A DNA stretch of 64,000 nucleotides from Rhizobium sp. BT04 (GCF_030053135.1 NZ_CP125652.1:682001-746000), one strand, 5' to 3'. Shown: positions 1 through 7,714, numbered from the stretch's first letter. Notes: generated from the letters alone by a model not told the origin. Program-made: numbers and translations.

Positions 1-207
1 CGAATTGATCGTGTGCCCGAGGATCGCGGCGTCGCCGATAAAATTATTGTCTCGCGTCAGGACCTCCCGCATCCAGGCCGCGCGAACGCGCACCATGTCG
101 ACGGAAAGACTGTCGTTCCTTCTCGGCCACCCTGCTGCCATCAAAGGCTCGACCGCCACCCAGACGAGAAGGAAGAAAACGATCGCCACAACGTTCAGAA
201 AATCCAT
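1..207 (-). CDS. DUF599 family membrane protein, N-terminal part, cut by window edge
   Basis: The minus strand reads 69 uninterrupted codons from an ATG at 207 to the window edge. The product starts MDFLNVVAIVFFLLVW, a hydrophobic first membrane segment, and continues with a conserved-looking MVRVRAAWMREVLTRDN stretch followed by a second region around IGDAAILGHTINS. This pattern (short TM, then R-x-x-W-M-R-E) matches the DUF599 family of small four-helix inner-membrane proteins, whose function is unknown. The C-terminal two thirds lie outside the window. The start is the first ATG before the hydrophobic segment; no strong ribosome binding site is visible. The family call comes from recognition of the N-terminus only. 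Confidence 0.6.
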   Translation of the reverse strand, partial: MDFLNVVAIVFFLLVWVAVEPLMAAGWPRRNDSLSVDMVRVRAAWMREVLTRDNNFIGDAAILGHTINS

Positions 208-304
208 GGTGCCCCCGAACTGAAACTGGATTTTCCTGAACAGTACTTCGAGCTAACGGCAGCTCCAAGCGTCTGTCGCCGCCCTGCCCTTCAGATCGAC
301 ACGC

Positions 305-1264
305 CTATATAAGGGCGTTGCATGGATCGCGGACCGCCGCAAGGTAACGGGACATCGTCGCAGCCCGAAGCCGGATGTGCTCGCTCGCCTGCTGCGGCGT
401 CACGGCCAGGAAACCGACATGGTCGCGTGGGCGCAGCTGAACGAAGGCGTCCAGATCTGAATCCACCACCGTTGCGATCTTGGGATAGCCTCCGGTCGTC
501 TGGTGGTCGGCCAGCAGAATGGTGGCGACGCCGTCTCCAGCCACCTGCACCGAGCCCCGCACGATCGCTTCCGATGGCATGTCCAGCGCGACGCTTGGCG
601 CAAGCGACGGACCTTGGAGGCGCACTCCCATGCGGTCATAGGCGTCGCTCAGGCGGAAAGCTGACGACAGGAAATTCGACAAGGTTTCCTTCGAGAAGAA
701 CCGATCCTGCGGACCGACCACCACACGCAGCTCGGATCGCGGTCTTGCTATGACCGGACATGTGATCGGACCATGTCGATCATCGCGCACGTCCGGATCG
801 GCTATAGTGAGCGTCTGCCCGGTTGCAAGGCGCCCGCCGCCGAGGCCGGAGAGGCTGTGAGTCGACATGCTGCCCAGCCAGGTCTTTGCCTCGATGTGAC
901 CGGCGAAGGCCAGATAGGTCCAGCTTCCCCAGTGTCCCGGGCGGATCGCCAGCCGCTCCCCGGCCCTCAGCGTGGCGACCATCCATGCGCCACGCTTGTC
1001 GCCGGCATGCTCTACGATGAAGCCTCCTCCCGCGACAGCAAACGTAACTTCCCCCGATAGGCAGTCGAGAACCAGGCCGCCCATGGAGACTTCGATTGCC
1101 GGCTGACTAGTAGGATTGCCGACGGCGGCGTTGGCGGCTGCAAACGAGGTCCTGTCCATCGGACCGGAGGCCGGAACGCCGTACCGCATCAATCCGTGAC
1201 GTCCTCCGTCCTGGACCGCGACGTGAGGACCCGCGAAGTTGATTGCAAGGACGGCTTCGCTCAT
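305..1264 (-). CDS. pxpC: 5-oxoprolinase subunit PxpC (biotin-dependent carboxyltransferase-like)
   Basis: The 319-residue product belongs to the KipA/PxpC family, which with PxpA and PxpB forms the prokaryotic ATP-dependent 5-oxoprolinase that opens pyroglutamate to glutamate. The allophanate-hydrolase subunit 2 signature is visible near the N-terminus: VQDGGRHGLMRYGVPASGPMD followed after ten residues by NAAVGN. The start was set at the ATG at 1264, not the longer upstream frame, because it overlaps the pxpB stop as ATGA, which implies translational coupling, and because the domain begins immediately after it. It is the last gene of the pxpA-pxpB-pxpC operon. Older annotations may call it urea amidolyase-related or KipI antagonist. 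Confidence 0.9.
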   Translation of the reverse strand: MSEAVLAINFAGPHVAVQDGGRHGLMRYGVPASGPMDRTSFAAANAAVGNPTSQPAIEVSMGGLVLDCLSGEVTFAVAGGGFIVEHAGDKRGAWMVATLRAGERLAIRPGHWGSWTYLAFAGHIEAKTWLGSMSTHSLSGLGGGRLATGQTLTIADPDVRDDRHGPITCPVIARPRSELRVVVGPQDRFFSKETLSNFLSSAFRLSDAYDRMGVRLQGPSLAPSVALDMPSEAIVRGSVQVAGDGVATILLADHQTTGGYPKIATVVDSDLDAFVQLRPRDHVGFLAVTPQQASEHIRLRAATMSRYLAAVRDPCNALI

Positions 1265-1968
1265 GCGAGGCGCCTCGCGTCGAATTCGGCCCTCGATATG
1301 CGGCGGAAACGTACCGCGTCGCCGACGTCGAAAAGGAACGGACGATCGTTGGACGCGGCGTCGAGGATCTTCGTCGGCGAGCGGCCGATGACCCACCAAC
1401 CGGTCGGCATGGTAAGCGTGCTCACCAGGCACTGCGGACCGGCGATCAGCACGCTTCCGGCGGCGATGCCGCGAATAGGCGCCGGCTTCCTCGGCTGCTG
1501 AATGGCTTTGGGCACGCCTGCAAGGTAAGCGTAGCCGGGAGCGAAGCCGTACATGAAGACGCTGTAGTCGCCGGAGAGATGGGCGGATATAACGTCTTCC
1601 GGCGATAATCCGCTTGCCTCGGCGACGGCGGCAAGGTCGGGCGCAAGATCAGGATCGTAGCAGACTTCGACTTCGCGCATTGCTCCAATCGTCTCTGGAA
1701 CCTCAGCTCCCAGACGCTCAGCAATGGCCGCCTCCGTCGTGCGATGATCGGCCACGAGCGGATCGAAGCATACGAGAATGCTGGCATAGGCCGGAACGGC
1801 TTCGACGAATCCTTGAAAGGGTGCCGTCTTCAAGGCGGCATCCAGCTTGACGACCTGATCGTGGATCCGTTTGTCGATGGTCGTGCCGAATTCGACGAGC
1901 ACCGCGTGCCCGCCCACCGGGCGGTAGTTCGGAACGCTGCCGGACGATGCGGACGGGTCCTGTGACAA
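1261..1968 (-). CDS. pxpB: 5-oxoprolinase subunit PxpB (KipI family)
   Basis: The 235-residue product is a KipI/allophanate-hydrolase subunit 1 protein. The family hallmark FGFAPGYAYLAGVP sits around residue 145 and is followed by a proline/arginine-rich segment and GWWVIGRSP near the C-terminus. It pairs with PxpC (ATGA overlap at its 3' end) in cytosolic ATP-dependent hydrolysis of 5-oxoproline. The likely start is a TTG at 1968, one base after the stop of the short frame upstream; no ATG lies close to the domain start. Length is usual for the family. The TTG start is the uncertain point; a GTG about 16 codons downstream is an alternative. Confidence 0.88.
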   Translation of the reverse strand: MSQDPSASSGSVPNYRPVGGHAVLVEFGTTIDKRIHDQVVKLDAALKTAPFQGFVEAVPAYASILVCFDPLVADHRTTEAAIAERLGAEVPETIGAMREVEVCYDPDLAPDLAAVAEASGLSPEDVISAHLSGDYSVFMYGFAPGYAYLAGVPKAIQQPRKPAPIRGIAAGSVLIAGPQCLVSTLTMPTGWWVIGRSPTKILDAASNDRPFLFDVGDAVRFRRISRAEFDARRLA

Positions 1969-1969
1969 A

Positions 1970-2080
1970 TCAGTCGGCGCCTTCGATCAGAAGGAAGTCC
2001 GCATCCGCAGCCCCTGCTCGAGGCGCCGTGGCTTCCAGATCGGCGACGGTAACCTGGGCGATAAGATAGCCTTTGGCCAT
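1970..2080 (-). pseudogene. DUF1330-like remnant with an internal deletion (36 codons)
   Basis: A 36-codon frame lies between pxpA and pxpB. Its ATG overlaps the pxpA stop (TGATG) and its stop lies one base before the pxpB TTG start. The N-terminus MAKGYLIAQVTVADLEA looks like the first strand of a DUF1330 domain, and the C-terminus AGAADADFLLIEGAD looks like the last strand of the same domain (usually ...GAAEADLVIVEG.D). The roughly 60 residues normally between them are absent. The simplest reading is an in-frame internal deletion that preserved translational coupling through the operon. It could be an expressed coupling peptide, but an enzymatic role is unlikely at this size. Confidence 0.5.
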
Positions 2081-2859
2081 CACCTGTTTTCCTGTGTCGG
2101 TTGGAGGAATGGTGCCACCTCGATGCCTGCCTTTTGCAGCTCCTGGCGCACGTGGACGGCCATGGCGAGCGCTCCCGGGCTGTCCCCATGAACGCAGATC
2201 GAGTGCGCATAGAGAGGGATCGGAACGCCGTCGACCGTCGGCATGAGGCCGCTGGACAGGTACCCGATCAATCTCGATGCCGCCTGTGCTGGATCATGGA
2301 TCATCGCTCCCGGCAAGTTGCGCGGAACGAGCCGACCCGTGGAGAGGTAGCCGCGGTCGGCAAAAATCTCGCTGAAGACGGTCATCCCGGCATCGCGGGC
2401 CGCATGCTCCAGCTCTGTCCCGGAGATCGCCAGTATGGCAAGTTCCGGCGAGACCGCTCGGCTTGCGCGGATGATGGCGTCGGCGACCGGCCGTTCGTCG
2501 GCCGCCCAATTGGCGAGTGCGCCGTGCGGTTTGACGTAACGGACGCGGGCGCCCGCCAGAGCTGCAGCGCCCATCAGCGCGCCGGTCTGCGTCGCCACAA
2601 GCTGCTCCACCTCCCGGATGCTCAAGGGGATCAGGCGTCGTCCGAAACCCTCGCGATCCGCGAAACCCGGATGGGCTCCCGCGACGACACCCCGCTCAGC
2701 TGCCAAGGCAAGCGTCTCCACCATGGTCGCCGGATCTCCGGCGTGCCCGCCACATGCGATGTTCGCACTGGTGACGACGTCAAGGATCGCCTTGTCGTCG
2801 CCCATGCGCCAAGGTCCAAACGCCTCCCCCAGATCAGAATTGAGATCGATCTTCGTCAT
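2080..2859 (-). CDS. pxpA: 5-oxoprolinase subunit PxpA (LamB/YcsF family)
   Basis: The 259-residue product is a LamB/YcsF family protein. The N-terminal signature DLNSDLGEAFGPW and the metal-site-like SANIACGGHAGDP are both present, and VKPHGALANW lies in the middle. PxpA carries the catalytic hydrolase half of prokaryotic 5-oxoprolinase. The start is the ATG at 2859 because the family N-terminus (MTKIDLNSD) begins there; the longer frame adds 15 residues unlike the family. A purine-rich GAAGGG about 11 bases upstream could be the ribosome binding site. It heads the operon pxpA-remnant-pxpB-pxpC, whose members overlap or nearly touch. Confidence 0.92.
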   Translation of the reverse strand: MTKIDLNSDLGEAFGPWRMGDDKAILDVVTSANIACGGHAGDPATMVETLALAAERGVVAGAHPGFADREGFGRRLIPLSIREVEQLVATQTGALMGAAALAGARVRYVKPHGALANWAADERPVADAIIRASRAVSPELAILAISGTELEHAARDAGMTVFSEIFADRGYLSTGRLVPRNLPGAMIHDPAQAASRLIGYLSSGLMPTVDGVPIPLYAHSICVHGDSPGALAMAVHVRQELQKAGIEVAPFLQPTQENR

Positions 2860-2867
2860 GATTTCCG

Positions 2868-2960
2868 TCAACCCTTCGCGCCGGTCTTGTCGGCTTCGTC
2901 GCATTCTGGAACGTCGAAGCCGAGGTGAAGCACACCTTCGCCGTACGCGTCAAGAAAACG
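2868..2960 (-). pseudogene. VOC (glyoxalase-fold) gene tail remnant
   Basis: Just upstream of pxpA the minus strand encodes a 30-residue stretch ending in a stop at 2868-2870. It contains FLDAYGEGVLHLGFDV and then PECDEADK. This is the pattern of the strand/turn 'F.....GEG.HH.GF.V.D.D.A' of VOC-superfamily proteins such as methylmalonyl-CoA epimerase-like enzymes. Upstream of residue R at 2960 the resemblance disappears. It is read as the decayed fragment of a VOC gene whose stop now lies 9 bases before the pxpA start. The identification rests on a short motif only. Confidence 0.35.
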
Positions 2961-3224
2961 ATGCTGCCGGCTGCGCGCGGCGAGCTTGTGTGGCGATCTC
3001 GGGCTGCCTTTCGCGTGAGGCTTCGGTGGCAAACTTGCCATTCGTTCGGCACAGATCGAACCCATCAAGCATGCATTCCTGCCAAGCGAGGAATCCTCAA
3101 ATCGATTCCGATTTGAGGAAATATGCAGTAAGATAAACAGCGAAATGGTTGAGCACGTCGTATCCTCTCAAGAGCCAGGGTGACGTGATCGACCGGCAGC
3201 GCTGGCGCGCAGTGGGGATGTGGA
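2961..3224. other. Intergenic region between pxp operon and PAS gene
   Basis: No supported gene is visible here. With the VOC-like fragment to its left it makes a stretch of about 365 bases without an intact gene between pxpA and the PAS gene. It must contain the promoter of the pxp operon (minus) and of the PAS gene (plus), but no confident -35/-10 pair was identified. The one clear structure is a perfect inverted repeat at 3095-3118, listed separately. Confidence 0.5.
3095..3118. repeat. Perfect intergenic hairpin, likely part of a rhizobial palindromic repeat
   Basis: CCTCAAATCG and its exact complement CGATTTGAGG flank a 4-base ATTC loop, followed by AAATATGCAGTAA. From memory, this core and its 'ATGCAG' flank resemble a palindromic element found in many Rhizobium intergenic regions. 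Family membership needs a genome-wide search. There is no T-run, so it is not an obvious terminator. Confidence 0.4.
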
Positions 3225-3746
3225 ATGAACCCTGTCAGCAGCATTGGAACGTCCGAATTCTCCGTTGCCGAAGAGCCTGGCATTTTTACCTGGGATTTGG
3301 CGACCGACACGGTTTATGCGGATTCGGCGCTGGCAAAGCTCTTTGGGCTTGACCCGGAGCAGACCATCGCGGGGCTGCCGATTATAAAATACCTCGACCG
3401 GATTCACCCGGACGACAAGCCATCTGTGGCCAAGGCGATTTCAGACTCGGTGATCACAGGAGATCCGTATCGCCATGACTATCGGGTATTTGATCGAAGC
3501 GGGCAAATAGTAAACGTGGCTGCCTTCGGCCGGTGCTTCAAGAATGAAGCTGGAAACCCGTCGCAATATGCGGGCATCGTATTTCCGACGAATGATCACG
3601 TCCACCAGGACGAATTGTCTGCTCACTGCAGTGCGGCACTGAAAATTGCGCGGTCATCCGGCCTGCAAACGACGGCCGATGCGCTTGAAGCGATTCTCAA
3701 AGAGCTTGCCAACCCGATGCCGCCAGACACCGTGCAGGTTCATTGA
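3225..3746 (+). CDS. PAS domain protein
   Basis: The 173-residue product has one PAS domain over about residues 18-125. It starts with the usual FTWDLATDTVYADSALAKLFGL, continues with RIHPDD in the loop before the central helix, and has a second half with YRHDYRVFDRSGQIVNVAAFGR. The PAS_3 type normally binds a small ligand or mediates dimerisation. The C-terminal 45 residues are helical, with no kinase, GGDEF or HTH domain, so it probably works as a separate sensing or adaptor protein. No membrane segment is present. The start is the ATG at 3225; the preceding GTGGGGATGTG is a poor ribosome binding site. It stands alone between the pxp operon and the convergent usp gene. Confidence 0.75.
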   Translation: MNPVSSIGTSEFSVAEEPGIFTWDLATDTVYADSALAKLFGLDPEQTIAGLPIIKYLDRIHPDDKPSVAKAISDSVITGDPYRHDYRVFDRSGQIVNVAAFGRCFKNEAGNPSQYAGIVFPTNDHVHQDELSAHCSAALKIARSSGLQTTADALEAILKELANPMPPDTVQVH

Positions 3747-3892
3747 TTTCATACCAACTGCTGGTTGCCGCATCAGGCATTGGGTGATAGCGATGGGTTT
3801 GCGAGCCTTGGATATTTGTCACCCGCAGAGGACGCTCTTCTCTGGAAGCGATCGACGTTGCGGCCATCGGCAACACGCCGCGCGCACCGCAG

Positions 3893-4714
3893 TTAGTGGC
3901 AAAGGACAGTGGGCATTTCGAGGCGGGTCAACAGCGACCGTGTGACCCCTCCCAAGATAAATTCGCGCAGCCTCGAATGACCGAACGCGCCGGCGACGAG
4001 CAAATCTGCCTTGCGTTCCAGGGCTGCGCCTTGAATGACGCTGGCCGGTGAGTCGCCCTTCGCTTGCACGGCTGCGACATCGACGGCAAGACCAGCCTTC
4101 CGAAGCACAGCCGCAAGGTGATCTCGGCTACGCTCGTCAATCTGCTTATCATCGGTGATGGAAATCAGGACGACGCGCGAAACTTGATCCAGCAAGAACC
4201 TGGAACCCGCCAGTGTCCGCGCGACAGTGGCTCCTCCATCCCAGGCGACGGCAATAGCATCGATCCGGCCGCTGAAATTATCCGGGGGAAAAAGCAGGAG
4301 CGGTCGACCGCTTTCAAACAGCACGCTCTCGATCAACGGCCTCATCAGTTCAGATGCTTCTAAAATGGAAAGATCATATGTGCGCGACAGCTCGGCAAGA
4401 GTTTGTACGACAAACGGCTGCCTCACATCGAATGGCTGGATCTCGAGTTCGACCTCGGCTTCATTCGCATAATCACGGAGCGTCTGCCCGAGAACGGTTC
4501 CATTGTCTCTACTCAAGCGCTCCGCCTCCGCGCGCATTTTGTCTATGTCAAGGAGTGATGGAAATCGCGGTTGAACGGGTTCGATCCTGACCAGCGGTAT
4601 ACTCGCCGTCAAACCGGCCTTTTGGTGAAGGGAAACATCGACAGCATTCTGAAGGAGCGAGAAGGAGCTTGCGTCTGGATAGGTGGCCAGCGGTAAATGG
4701 AATTGCGCTTTCAT
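3893..4714 (-). CDS. Universal stress protein (UspA family)
   Basis: The 273-residue product has a degenerate N-terminal half and a clear C-terminal Usp domain. The nucleotide-binding consensus G-2x-G-9x-G is present near the C-terminus as GAFGHSRLREFILGG, followed by VTRSLL and a final strand MPTVLCH. The start is the ATG at 4714, preceded by GGAGG with good spacing; the longer upstream frame is not protein-like. Upstream are an FNR/FixK-type box (4770-4783) and a -10-like TATGAT at 4748-4743, spaced as in a class II FNR promoter. Expression under low oxygen is therefore likely. The exact stress role cannot be read from sequence. Confidence 0.85.
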   Translation of the reverse strand: MKAQFHLPLATYPDASSFSLLQNAVDVSLHQKAGLTASIPLVRIEPVQPRFPSLLDIDKMRAEAERLSRDNGTVLGQTLRDYANEAEVELEIQPFDVRQPFVVQTLAELSRTYDLSILEASELMRPLIESVLFESGRPLLLFPPDNFSGRIDAIAVAWDGGATVARTLAGSRFLLDQVSRVVLISITDDKQIDERSRDHLAAVLRKAGLAVDVAAVQAKGDSPASVIQGAALERKADLLVAGAFGHSRLREFILGGVTRSLLTRLEMPTVLCH

Positions 4715-4769
4715 GGCTGAAGTCCTCCGAATGGTTGGAGGTATCATAGCGTAAAGGTGTCTCCGGCGC

Positions 4770-4783
4770 TTGACGAAGATCAA
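4770..4783 (-). promoter_or_regulatory. FNR/FixK anaerobox upstream of usp, with matching -10
   Basis: Read on the minus strand the site is TTGATCTTCGTCAA, which fits the rhizobial FixK/FnrN consensus TTGAT-N4-(A/G)TCAA. Its centre (4776.5) lies 41.5 bases upstream of a start point near 4735, predicted from the TATGAT at 4748-4743. That is the classical activator position. The site is nearly symmetric, but the plus-strand DUF4010 gene begins about 245 bases away, so usp is the likely target. Confidence 0.65.
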
Positions 4784-5027
4784 GGTCGTTCCACCGCGAA
4801 AGCGCGAGCGTGATACTGAACGTCCTCATGAGGAAGGAAGCGGAATTCGTTGGGCGAAGCGGCAAAGATCTATGCTAAGCGATGAAGTGCGATGCGCGAT
4901 TGAATATCAGCACTTCGCGGAGCAAACGTGTCCGGACGCCGCTGAGCAGCAGCTTGCGGATGAACAGTTATGGCATATACGGCGCAGCTGCCTTCGATGA
5001 ATCGGCCGGCTTGCCTGGACCCAACGG
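4784..5027. other. Region between usp promoter and DUF4010 gene
   Basis: Together with the usp promoter area this makes about 310 bases without a supported gene. A 76-codon plus-strand frame (4770-5000) exists, but it starts inside the FNR box, has no ribosome binding site and shows no recognisable domain. The promoter of the DUF4010 gene should lie here, but none was identified with confidence. Confidence 0.4.
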
Positions 5028-6290
5028 ATGATGACATCATTGGTGACGACAGAAGCATTCCAGCGCCTCAGTCTGGCACTTGCAATCGGCATTCTTGTCG
5101 GCATTGAGCGCGGCTGGCAGGATCGTGAGGTTGCTCCAGGCAAGAGAGTAGCCGGTATCCGCACCTATGGACTGTCAAGCTTCCTCGGCGGCTTCTGCGG
5201 TTTCCTGCAGCCTGTGACAGGGCCAATTCTGCCGACAGCTATCTTTATATTCTTTTGCATCACGGTTCTCCTCTTCAGTTGCATGCAGGCGGCGCGAGAG
5301 GAGGATTACAGCGCCACCGGCACCATTGCGGCCCTGGCGGTCTTTGCGCTGGGCTTTGGCGCGGTCGTGGCGGATATGACGATAACGGCCGCAAGCGCTG
5401 TGGCGATAACCGCCCTTCTTGCAGCGCGGGAGCCGCTGCATGGATTTCTTCGCCGATTGACCTGGCTGGAGCTCAGGGCCGCTTTGATCCTGCTGACGAT
5501 GACGATCGTCATCCTCCCTATCCTTCCCAATAAGGCGATTGATCCTTGGCAGGCAATCAATCCTTTCGAACTTTGGATGCTGACGATCCTGGTGGGAGCC
5601 GTTTCCTTTGCCGGCTATATCCTGATCAAGCTGAGCGGCGCCCGCGCCGGAATATTGCTGACCGGAGCCAGCGGCGGCATCGTCTCCTCCACGGCCCTGA
5701 CGCTTTCCTTCGCCCGTCAGTCGAAGCAGATGCCGGTCCTCTCGCCACTCCTCTCTGCGGGTGCAATGCTTGCGGGAGCCGTTTCTCTCGCCCGCGTACT
5801 TTTGATTTGCGGTGCCATTGCACCAGTCGTTTTCACGGAGCTTGCTCTATCTCTCGCTCCGGCTGCTGCCATCCTCGCCATAGCAGGCGGCTTCGCCGCG
5901 TTGCTGCAACGCCCGGATGACAGCAGCGACTTTTCACCCCGAAACCCCCTCGAGGTGATGGTTGTGCTTCGTTTCGCACTCCTTCTCGCCGTCGTGACAG
6001 TCCTTACACGAATGACCTTGATCGTCTTTGGAACTCAGTCACTGATGGCCCTTGCATTCGTCACAGGACTGGGCGATCTCGATGCGATAACACTTGCCGT
6101 TGCGAAATTGTCATCCATCCAGGTACCCGCGGATGCGGCCGCTCGCGCCATAGCGGTCGCGGCCTTCGCCAATCTGCTGGCGAAAGCCGTTCTTGCAGCA
6201 AGTATGGGGAGCATCGCTTATGCGGTTCGTTTCGCGATCGCAGGCGGTGTCGCGACCTTGGCGGGAATTGCCGGCACGCTGCTGGTATGA
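5028..6290 (+). CDS. MgtC/DUF4010 family integral membrane protein
   Basis: The 420-residue product is a multi-spanning membrane protein with about eleven hydrophobic segments. The N-terminal MgtC/SapB-like part shows LALAIGILVGIERGW and then GIRTYGLSSFLGG, followed after a central acidic motif (REEDYSATG) by the DUF4010 part with GASGGIVSSTALTLSFAR and GLGDLDAITLAVA. The family function is unresolved; MgtC-like proteins are linked to magnesium limitation and stress. The start is uncertain between ATG at 5028 and the next ATG one codon on. Its stop overlaps the ATG of a short LysR-like tail (ATGA at 6287). Confidence 0.8.
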   Translation: MMTSLVTTEAFQRLSLALAIGILVGIERGWQDREVAPGKRVAGIRTYGLSSFLGGFCGFLQPVTGPILPTAIFIFFCITVLLFSCMQAAREEDYSATGTIAALAVFALGFGAVVADMTITAASAVAITALLAAREPLHGFLRRLTWLELRAALILLTMTIVILPILPNKAIDPWQAINPFELWMLTILVGAVSFAGYILIKLSGARAGILLTGASGGIVSSTALTLSFARQSKQMPVLSPLLSAGAMLAGAVSLARVLLICGAIAPVVFTELALSLAPAAAILAIAGGFAALLQRPDDSSDFSPRNPLEVMVVLRFALLLAVVTVLTRMTLIVFGTQSLMALAFVTGLGDLDAITLAVAKLSSIQVPADAAARAIAVAAFANLLAKAVLAASMGSIAYAVRFAIAGGVATLAGIAGTLLV

Positions 6291-6448
6291 GCTTGCCCGA
6301 CGCAGAGCATCTTGTCGGGATTGGCCTCATGCGGCCCCTCGCCGGCCGCCAACTCAATCCGCTCAGTCAGCGCTTTGTCGACATCGCCATGGAATTGACG
6401 TCGCCAACGCATAGGCTGGAGTCGGAGCCTCCCGCACACAGCGGTTAG
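6287..6448 (+). pseudogene. Probable C-terminal remnant of a LysR-type regulator
   Basis: A 53-codon frame begins with an ATG overlapping the DUF4010 stop. Its sequence (EHLVGIGLMRPLAGRQ, then NPLSQRFVDIAMEL) resembles the last strand and helix of LysR-type effector domains, where '.L.PLS.....F....' near the C-terminus is common. The DNA-binding domain and most of the effector domain are missing, so it is read as a decayed fragment or a chance coupled frame. No independent ribosome binding site is visible. Confidence 0.3.
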
Positions 6449-6490
6449 ATCGATCGTGCGCGCATGCGGCTTCGGACGTCAAGGCCGTTC

Positions 6491-6871
6491 TCACCGCCGC
6501 CTCGCCTGTGACAGATGAGCGACAGATCCGGCAAGCATGAGGTCGAACGGAAGGCGTCGAACCAGTCTGGTTGCGACGAAGGCCGCGCACATCGCCGCAG
6601 CAAGCTTTGCCCAAGGATAGTCGCCGAGTTGGACATGGGCGTTTGCATCGACCGAAGTGGCCTTGGATTTCAACGCCGCTTCCGCGTCCTCGCGCAACAT
6701 GCCGAGCCGGGCGCTGAGCAACCTGACTTCATGCCGCAGGACGTTCAGATCATGGTCGGCCTTTTCCCGCGCGGTCTCTGCGGCGGCATCGGCAAAAGGC
6801 GGTTCGCCTTCGGCGACCAGTTCATCGGGATCGAGCGGAAGGACGCCGTCCCGGTTGATGGATGATTGCAT
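6491..6871 (-). CDS. Small coiled-coil membrane-anchored protein
   Basis: The 126-residue product has an acidic N-terminus, a central helical region rich in Glu/Ala/Arg (about residues 30-70, with HEVRLLSARLGMLREDAEAAL, a likely coiled coil) and one C-terminal hydrophobic segment (KLAAAMCAAFVATRLV). This resembles the layout of ElaB/DUF883-type proteins, but no family signature is exact. The start chosen is the ATG at 6871, because GGAGG at 6884-6880 is 8 bases upstream; the ATG at 6877 is too close to it. It follows the YflT-like gene on the same strand, separated by a hairpin, and is probably part of the same stress block. Confidence 0.65.
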   Translation of the reverse strand: MQSSINRDGVLPLDPDELVAEGEPPFADAAAETAREKADHDLNVLRHEVRLLSARLGMLREDAEAALKSKATSVDANAHVQLGDYPWAKLAAAMCAAFVATRLVRRLPFDLMLAGSVAHLSQARRR

Positions 6872-6907
6872 GGACATGTCCTCCAACGAAGAGCAAGAGA
6901 AATAAGG

Positions 6908-6925
6908 CCCGGCATTGCGGCCGGG
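6908..6925 (-). terminator. Weak hairpin after the YflT-like gene
   Basis: CCCGGC and GCCGGG form a perfect 6-bp stem with a 6-base loop in the 66-bp gap between the YflT-like gene and the next minus-strand gene. On the minus strand it is followed by CCTTATTTCT, a poor T-tract. It may attenuate rather than end transcription. Confidence 0.4.
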
Positions 6926-6937
6926 TCAGGGTTTACA

Positions 6938-7627
6938 TCAGTGATCGCGCCGGAAGCTCTGGCTCTGTTGGCCTCCACCTTGCGACTGGCTCTGCGATTG
7001 GCGATCGGCGTCGCTCGATGGCGAGCCGGCGCCGGTGAAGCTATAGGCCCGCACTTTGGCGCTTCCATGCGTGGTGTCGCGGGTTACGACCGGGCGCGCG
7101 TCGTCGGAAGTCGCAGGCGAATCCCGGCCTTCGAATGCGCTCTCGGACACGGCAAGGTCTTCCGAGGCTTTGCCGCCCTGAGGCGATCCGGCAAAGCCGG
7201 TGTTTGACGCGCCTTCAAATGCGCCTTCCGAGGACCACAGATCCGCCCGCTCGTCCATGTCGATGCTGCCCTCGTGTTCCAGGATATCGTGGACGGCCTC
7301 ATAGAGCGCGTCATCGATGTCATTGACCTGAACAAGGAAGCCGCCTCGCCGCAGTCCTTCCGCGTAGACCGCACGATCCTCGTCGGGGAACAAGAAGTCT
7401 GCCAGCGCGTCGAAAAAGCCGCTGCGGTCGTCGCTCATCACGCCGGCATTTTTTCCATCCGCTTCATATCCCGGCATTAGCCTTATTCTCGCAACCGGCA
7501 CGCCGGCATCCTCCAGACGGGTGATGGCGGATTCAGCTTCCGATCGGCTGTCGAAAAGTGCGGTGAGGCTGCTGCCGCCCGTCGGGCCTGAGAAGGCCGG
7601 ATTGGTATCGTTGTAAATGTTGCTCAC
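6938..7627 (-). CDS. General stress protein with YflT-like N-terminal domain
   Basis: The 229-residue product carries an N-terminal domain (about residues 15-105) of the heat-induced YflT/DUF1269 type: SLTALFDSRSEAESAITRLEDAGVP, then IRLMPGYE and GGFLVQVND. The C-terminal half is acidic, then low-complexity, rich in Ser, Gln, Gly and Asp. The start was set at a GTG (7627) because GAGGAGA lies 5-6 bases before it and the domain begins soon after; the longer frame has no such site. The promoter matches the EcfG consensus (7690-7714). It is divergent from the TerC-family gene. A general-stress role is likely; the molecular function is unknown. Confidence 0.75.
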   Translation of the reverse strand: MSNIYNDTNPAFSGPTGGSSLTALFDSRSEAESAITRLEDAGVPVARIRLMPGYEADGKNAGVMSDDRSGFFDALADFLFPDEDRAVYAEGLRRGGFLVQVNDIDDALYEAVHDILEHEGSIDMDERADLWSSEGAFEGASNTGFAGSPQGGKASEDLAVSESAFEGRDSPATSDDARPVVTRDTTHGSAKVRAYSFTGAGSPSSDADRQSQSQSQGGGQQSQSFRRDH

Positions 7628-7689
7628 GGGATTCTCCTCTCGATGCATGGAGCCAGCCGTCGACCCGACGTCTGAATCCCTGACCGGAA

Positions 7690-7714
7690 AACCGGCGGAC
7701 AAGAGGAATGTTCC
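7690..7714 (-). promoter_or_regulatory. EcfG (RpoE2-type) promoter of the YflT-like gene
   Basis: On the minus strand GGAAC (7714-7710) is followed after 16 bases by GGTT (7693-7690). The alphaproteobacterial general-stress sigma factor consensus is GGAAC-N16/17-CGTT. The site lies 63 bases upstream of the GTG start. Confidence 0.65.

Noticed and set aside
4770..5000. 76-codon plus-strand frame upstream of the DUF4010 gene
   Set aside because: It starts within the FNR box, has no ribosome binding site and its translation resembles no family.
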